From Palsa-506 sp963707065 (GTDB taxonomy: Bacteria > Actinomycetota > Actinomycetes > Streptosporangiales > Streptosporangiaceae), in NCBI GenBank assembly GCA_963707065.1, contig CAVPPJ010000013.1:124001-188000 (forward strand): a stretch of 64,000 nucleotides of DNA, given 5' to 3'. Both the position numbers and the translations under genes were made by a program. Shown here piece after piece: positions 62,851-64,000 of the stretch; positions within the stretch are counted from its first letter, which is position 1, and each line of letters begins with the position of its first letter. The notes below the pieces were generated by a model, which was given only the letters and a program-made list of their open reading frames with translations, did not search any database and had not been told where the DNA came from.

Positions 62851-63744
62851 TCATGCCAGCAGGGACGCGCGGATCCGGCGCTTCACGGCGAGGAACTCCT
62901 CGGTATCAACGTCGAGTGCGTGCCGCGGCCGGCCGAGCGGCACGTCGATGACCTCCCTGATACCTGGCGGGCGGCCGCCCATGACGGCCACCCGGTCGCC
63001 AATCAGGACCGCCTCCTCGATGTCGTGGGTAACGAAGATGATGGTGATCCGGTACCGCTCCCACATGGTCAGCAGGAACTCGTGCATGCGCACCCGGGTA
63101 ATGGCGTCGAGCGCGCCGAACGGCTCGTCCATGAGCAGCAGCGAGGGCCGGGTGACCATCGCCCGGGCAAACGCTGCCCGGTGCTGCATCCCGCCGGACA
63201 GCTCGTGCGGGAAGGCGTCGCTGAACTGCGCCAGGCCGACGGTCGCCAGGATGGCGTCGGCCTCGGCGTCCAGCTCGGGGTCATCTCGCTGGTCAGCGCC
63301 CGCCGCTCGCTGTGCCTTGGGGCCGAACAGGACGTTCTTCCTGGTCGTCAGCCAGGGAAACAGCATCGGGCTCTGGAAAAGCATGCCCCGGTCGGGCGCC
63401 GGGCCGGTGACCGGCTGCCCGCCGACGGTGACCGAGCCCTGGTCGGCCGCCAGCGCCCCCGCGACGATGCGCAGCAAGGTGGACTTCCCGCAGCCGGACG
63501 GGCCGAGCAGGCAGACCAGCTCGCCGGGAGCGACCTGCAGGTTGAGGCCGGAGATGGCCACCGTCCGCCGGCCTGCCCGGCGGAATGTCTTGCCGACCGA
63601 CTCGATGACGACATGCGCCGCGCGTGATCCGCCGACGGCCGGCTGCTCCGGTCCGGTGCTGCCGGGCTCCGGCCGCCGCCCGGCAGCGCCCCGGCCGAGG
63701 CCGGGGGCTGCCGGGTTTGCGCTGCGCACGGCGTCAGCAGCCAC
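62851..63744 (-). CDS. ABC transporter ATP-binding protein, SsuB/TauB type
   Basis: About 297 residues. Walker A GPSGCGKST, signature LSGGMQHRAAFA, Walker B SLLLMDEPFGALD and H-loop IIFVTHDIEEAV. A disordered Gly/Pro-rich leader precedes the domain. A GTG at 63744 with AGAAGG nine bases upstream is favoured over an ATG at 63780 that would overlap the binding-protein gene by 47 bases; the exact start is uncertain. Confidence 0.88.
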   Translation of the reverse strand: MAADAVRSANPAAPGLGRGAAGRRPEPGSTGPEQPAVGGSRAAHVVIESVGKTFRRAGRRTVAISGLNLQVAPGELVCLLGPSGCGKSTLLRIVAGALAADQGSVTVGGQPVTGPAPDRGMLFQSPMLFPWLTTRKNVLFGPKAQRAAGADQRDDPELDAEADAILATVGLAQFSDAFPHELSGGMQHRAAFARAMVTRPSLLLMDEPFGALDAITRVRMHEFLLTMWERYRITIIFVTHDIEEAVLIGDRVAVMGGRPPGIREVIDVPLGRPRHALDVDTEEFLAVKRRIRASLLA

Positions 63745-64000
63745 CGGCGAGCGCCTTCTTGACGAACGTCGAGTCGACATGCGTGGCCAGCACCGACGCG
63801 GTCGGAGCCGTCGTCAGCCGGCCTTGGCTGACCAGGAACTTGCCGGTCTGCACATATGCCTGCACGATCGGGCTGCTGGTGTCGTTGGGCGTGGCGCCGA
63901 GCCAGTGCAGCTGCTGGCTGAGCGGGATGAACGGGAAGCTCCTCGTGGCCGACACGATGAGATTGCCGGGCACCCCCTGGACCTTGGCGCTCTGGGTCAG
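63734..64000 (-). CDS. ABC transporter substrate-binding protein (C-terminal end, partial)
   Basis: The last ~88 residues of a gene that continues past the window edge. LSQQLHWLGATPNDTSSPIVQAYVQTGKFLVSQGRLTTAPTASVLATHVDSTFVKKAL fits the C-terminus of SsuA/TauA/NMT1-type binding proteins. It ends just at the ATPase start. Function from context. Confidence 0.65.
   Translation of the reverse strand: MTQSAKVQGVPGNLIVSATRSFPFIPLSQQLHWLGATPNDTSSPIVQAYVQTGKFLVSQGRLTTAPTASVLATHVDSTFVKKALAGGC

Overview
The window is high-G+C chromosomal DNA from an actinomycete. Several gene families that are almost confined to filamentous Actinomycetota support this: DUF397 next to an XRE/DUF5753 regulator, a DUF574-type SAM methyltransferase, an RsbW-like ATP-binding protein, a deazaflavin (F420)-type nitroreductase, SigE-family sigma factors and DUF1707. 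A Streptosporangiales- or Streptomyces-like host fits best; the genus cannot be read from the sequence. Start sites were chosen from Shine-Dalgarno spacing and from ATGA/GTGA overlaps.

Layout. 1-6.9 kb: VOC protein, persulfide-dioxygenase-like MBL/rhodanese protein, two divergent citrate synthases (one fused to a helix-turn-helix), HhH-GPD glycosylase, MBL-fold hydrolase. 6.9-10.6 kb: two ABC-2 ATPase/permease pairs in one operon. 11-15.3 kb: lipoprotein serine hydrolase, RsbW-like kinase, DUF397/XRE pair, methyltransferase. 15.7-20.3 kb: five-gene MoxR/DUF58/DUF4129 membrane operon with overlapping start and stop codons. 20.3-24.1 kb: PhzF and gamma-glutamyltransferase, with decayed gene remnants around them. 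24.2-40 kb: small enzymes and secreted proteins (DUF4232, dienelactone hydrolases, cupin, DUF2090, DUF885, PCuAC-like), a SigE-family sigma/partner pair, a 17-bp repeat array, a second DnaN-type clamp, a Tat-exported FAD oxidase divergent from a MarR/MFS pair, and a tRNA-Asn. 41.5-43.1 kb: another sigma/partner pair. 43.7-54 kb: conserved housekeeping block (RpoD-like sigma factor, dnaG, FAD reductase, dgt, ppdK). 54.2-60.1 kb: three tandem units, each an ECF sigma factor followed by a one-pass membrane protein with a WD40/TolB-like exterior. 60.2-64 kb: DUF1932 dehydrogenase, a secreted protein behind an iteron-like repeat, and a nitrate/sulfonate/taurine-type ABC transporter that runs off the window.

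The main theme is repeated use of sigma factor plus membrane partner modules. Two pairs are intact (30.8-32.2 kb and 41.5-43.1 kb), three form the tandem array, and one is a decayed relic (21.4-22.2 kb). In the array all three partner genes are broken by frameshifts, every one of them in the +1 direction, and the third sigma gene also carries a +1 shift close to its start, while neighbouring essential genes are intact. The best-supported regulatory DNA is at the MarR promoter, where TTGA-N5-TCAA sites coincide with the -35 and -10 boxes, and between the two citrate synthases, where an AT-rich palindrome fills a promoter spacer.
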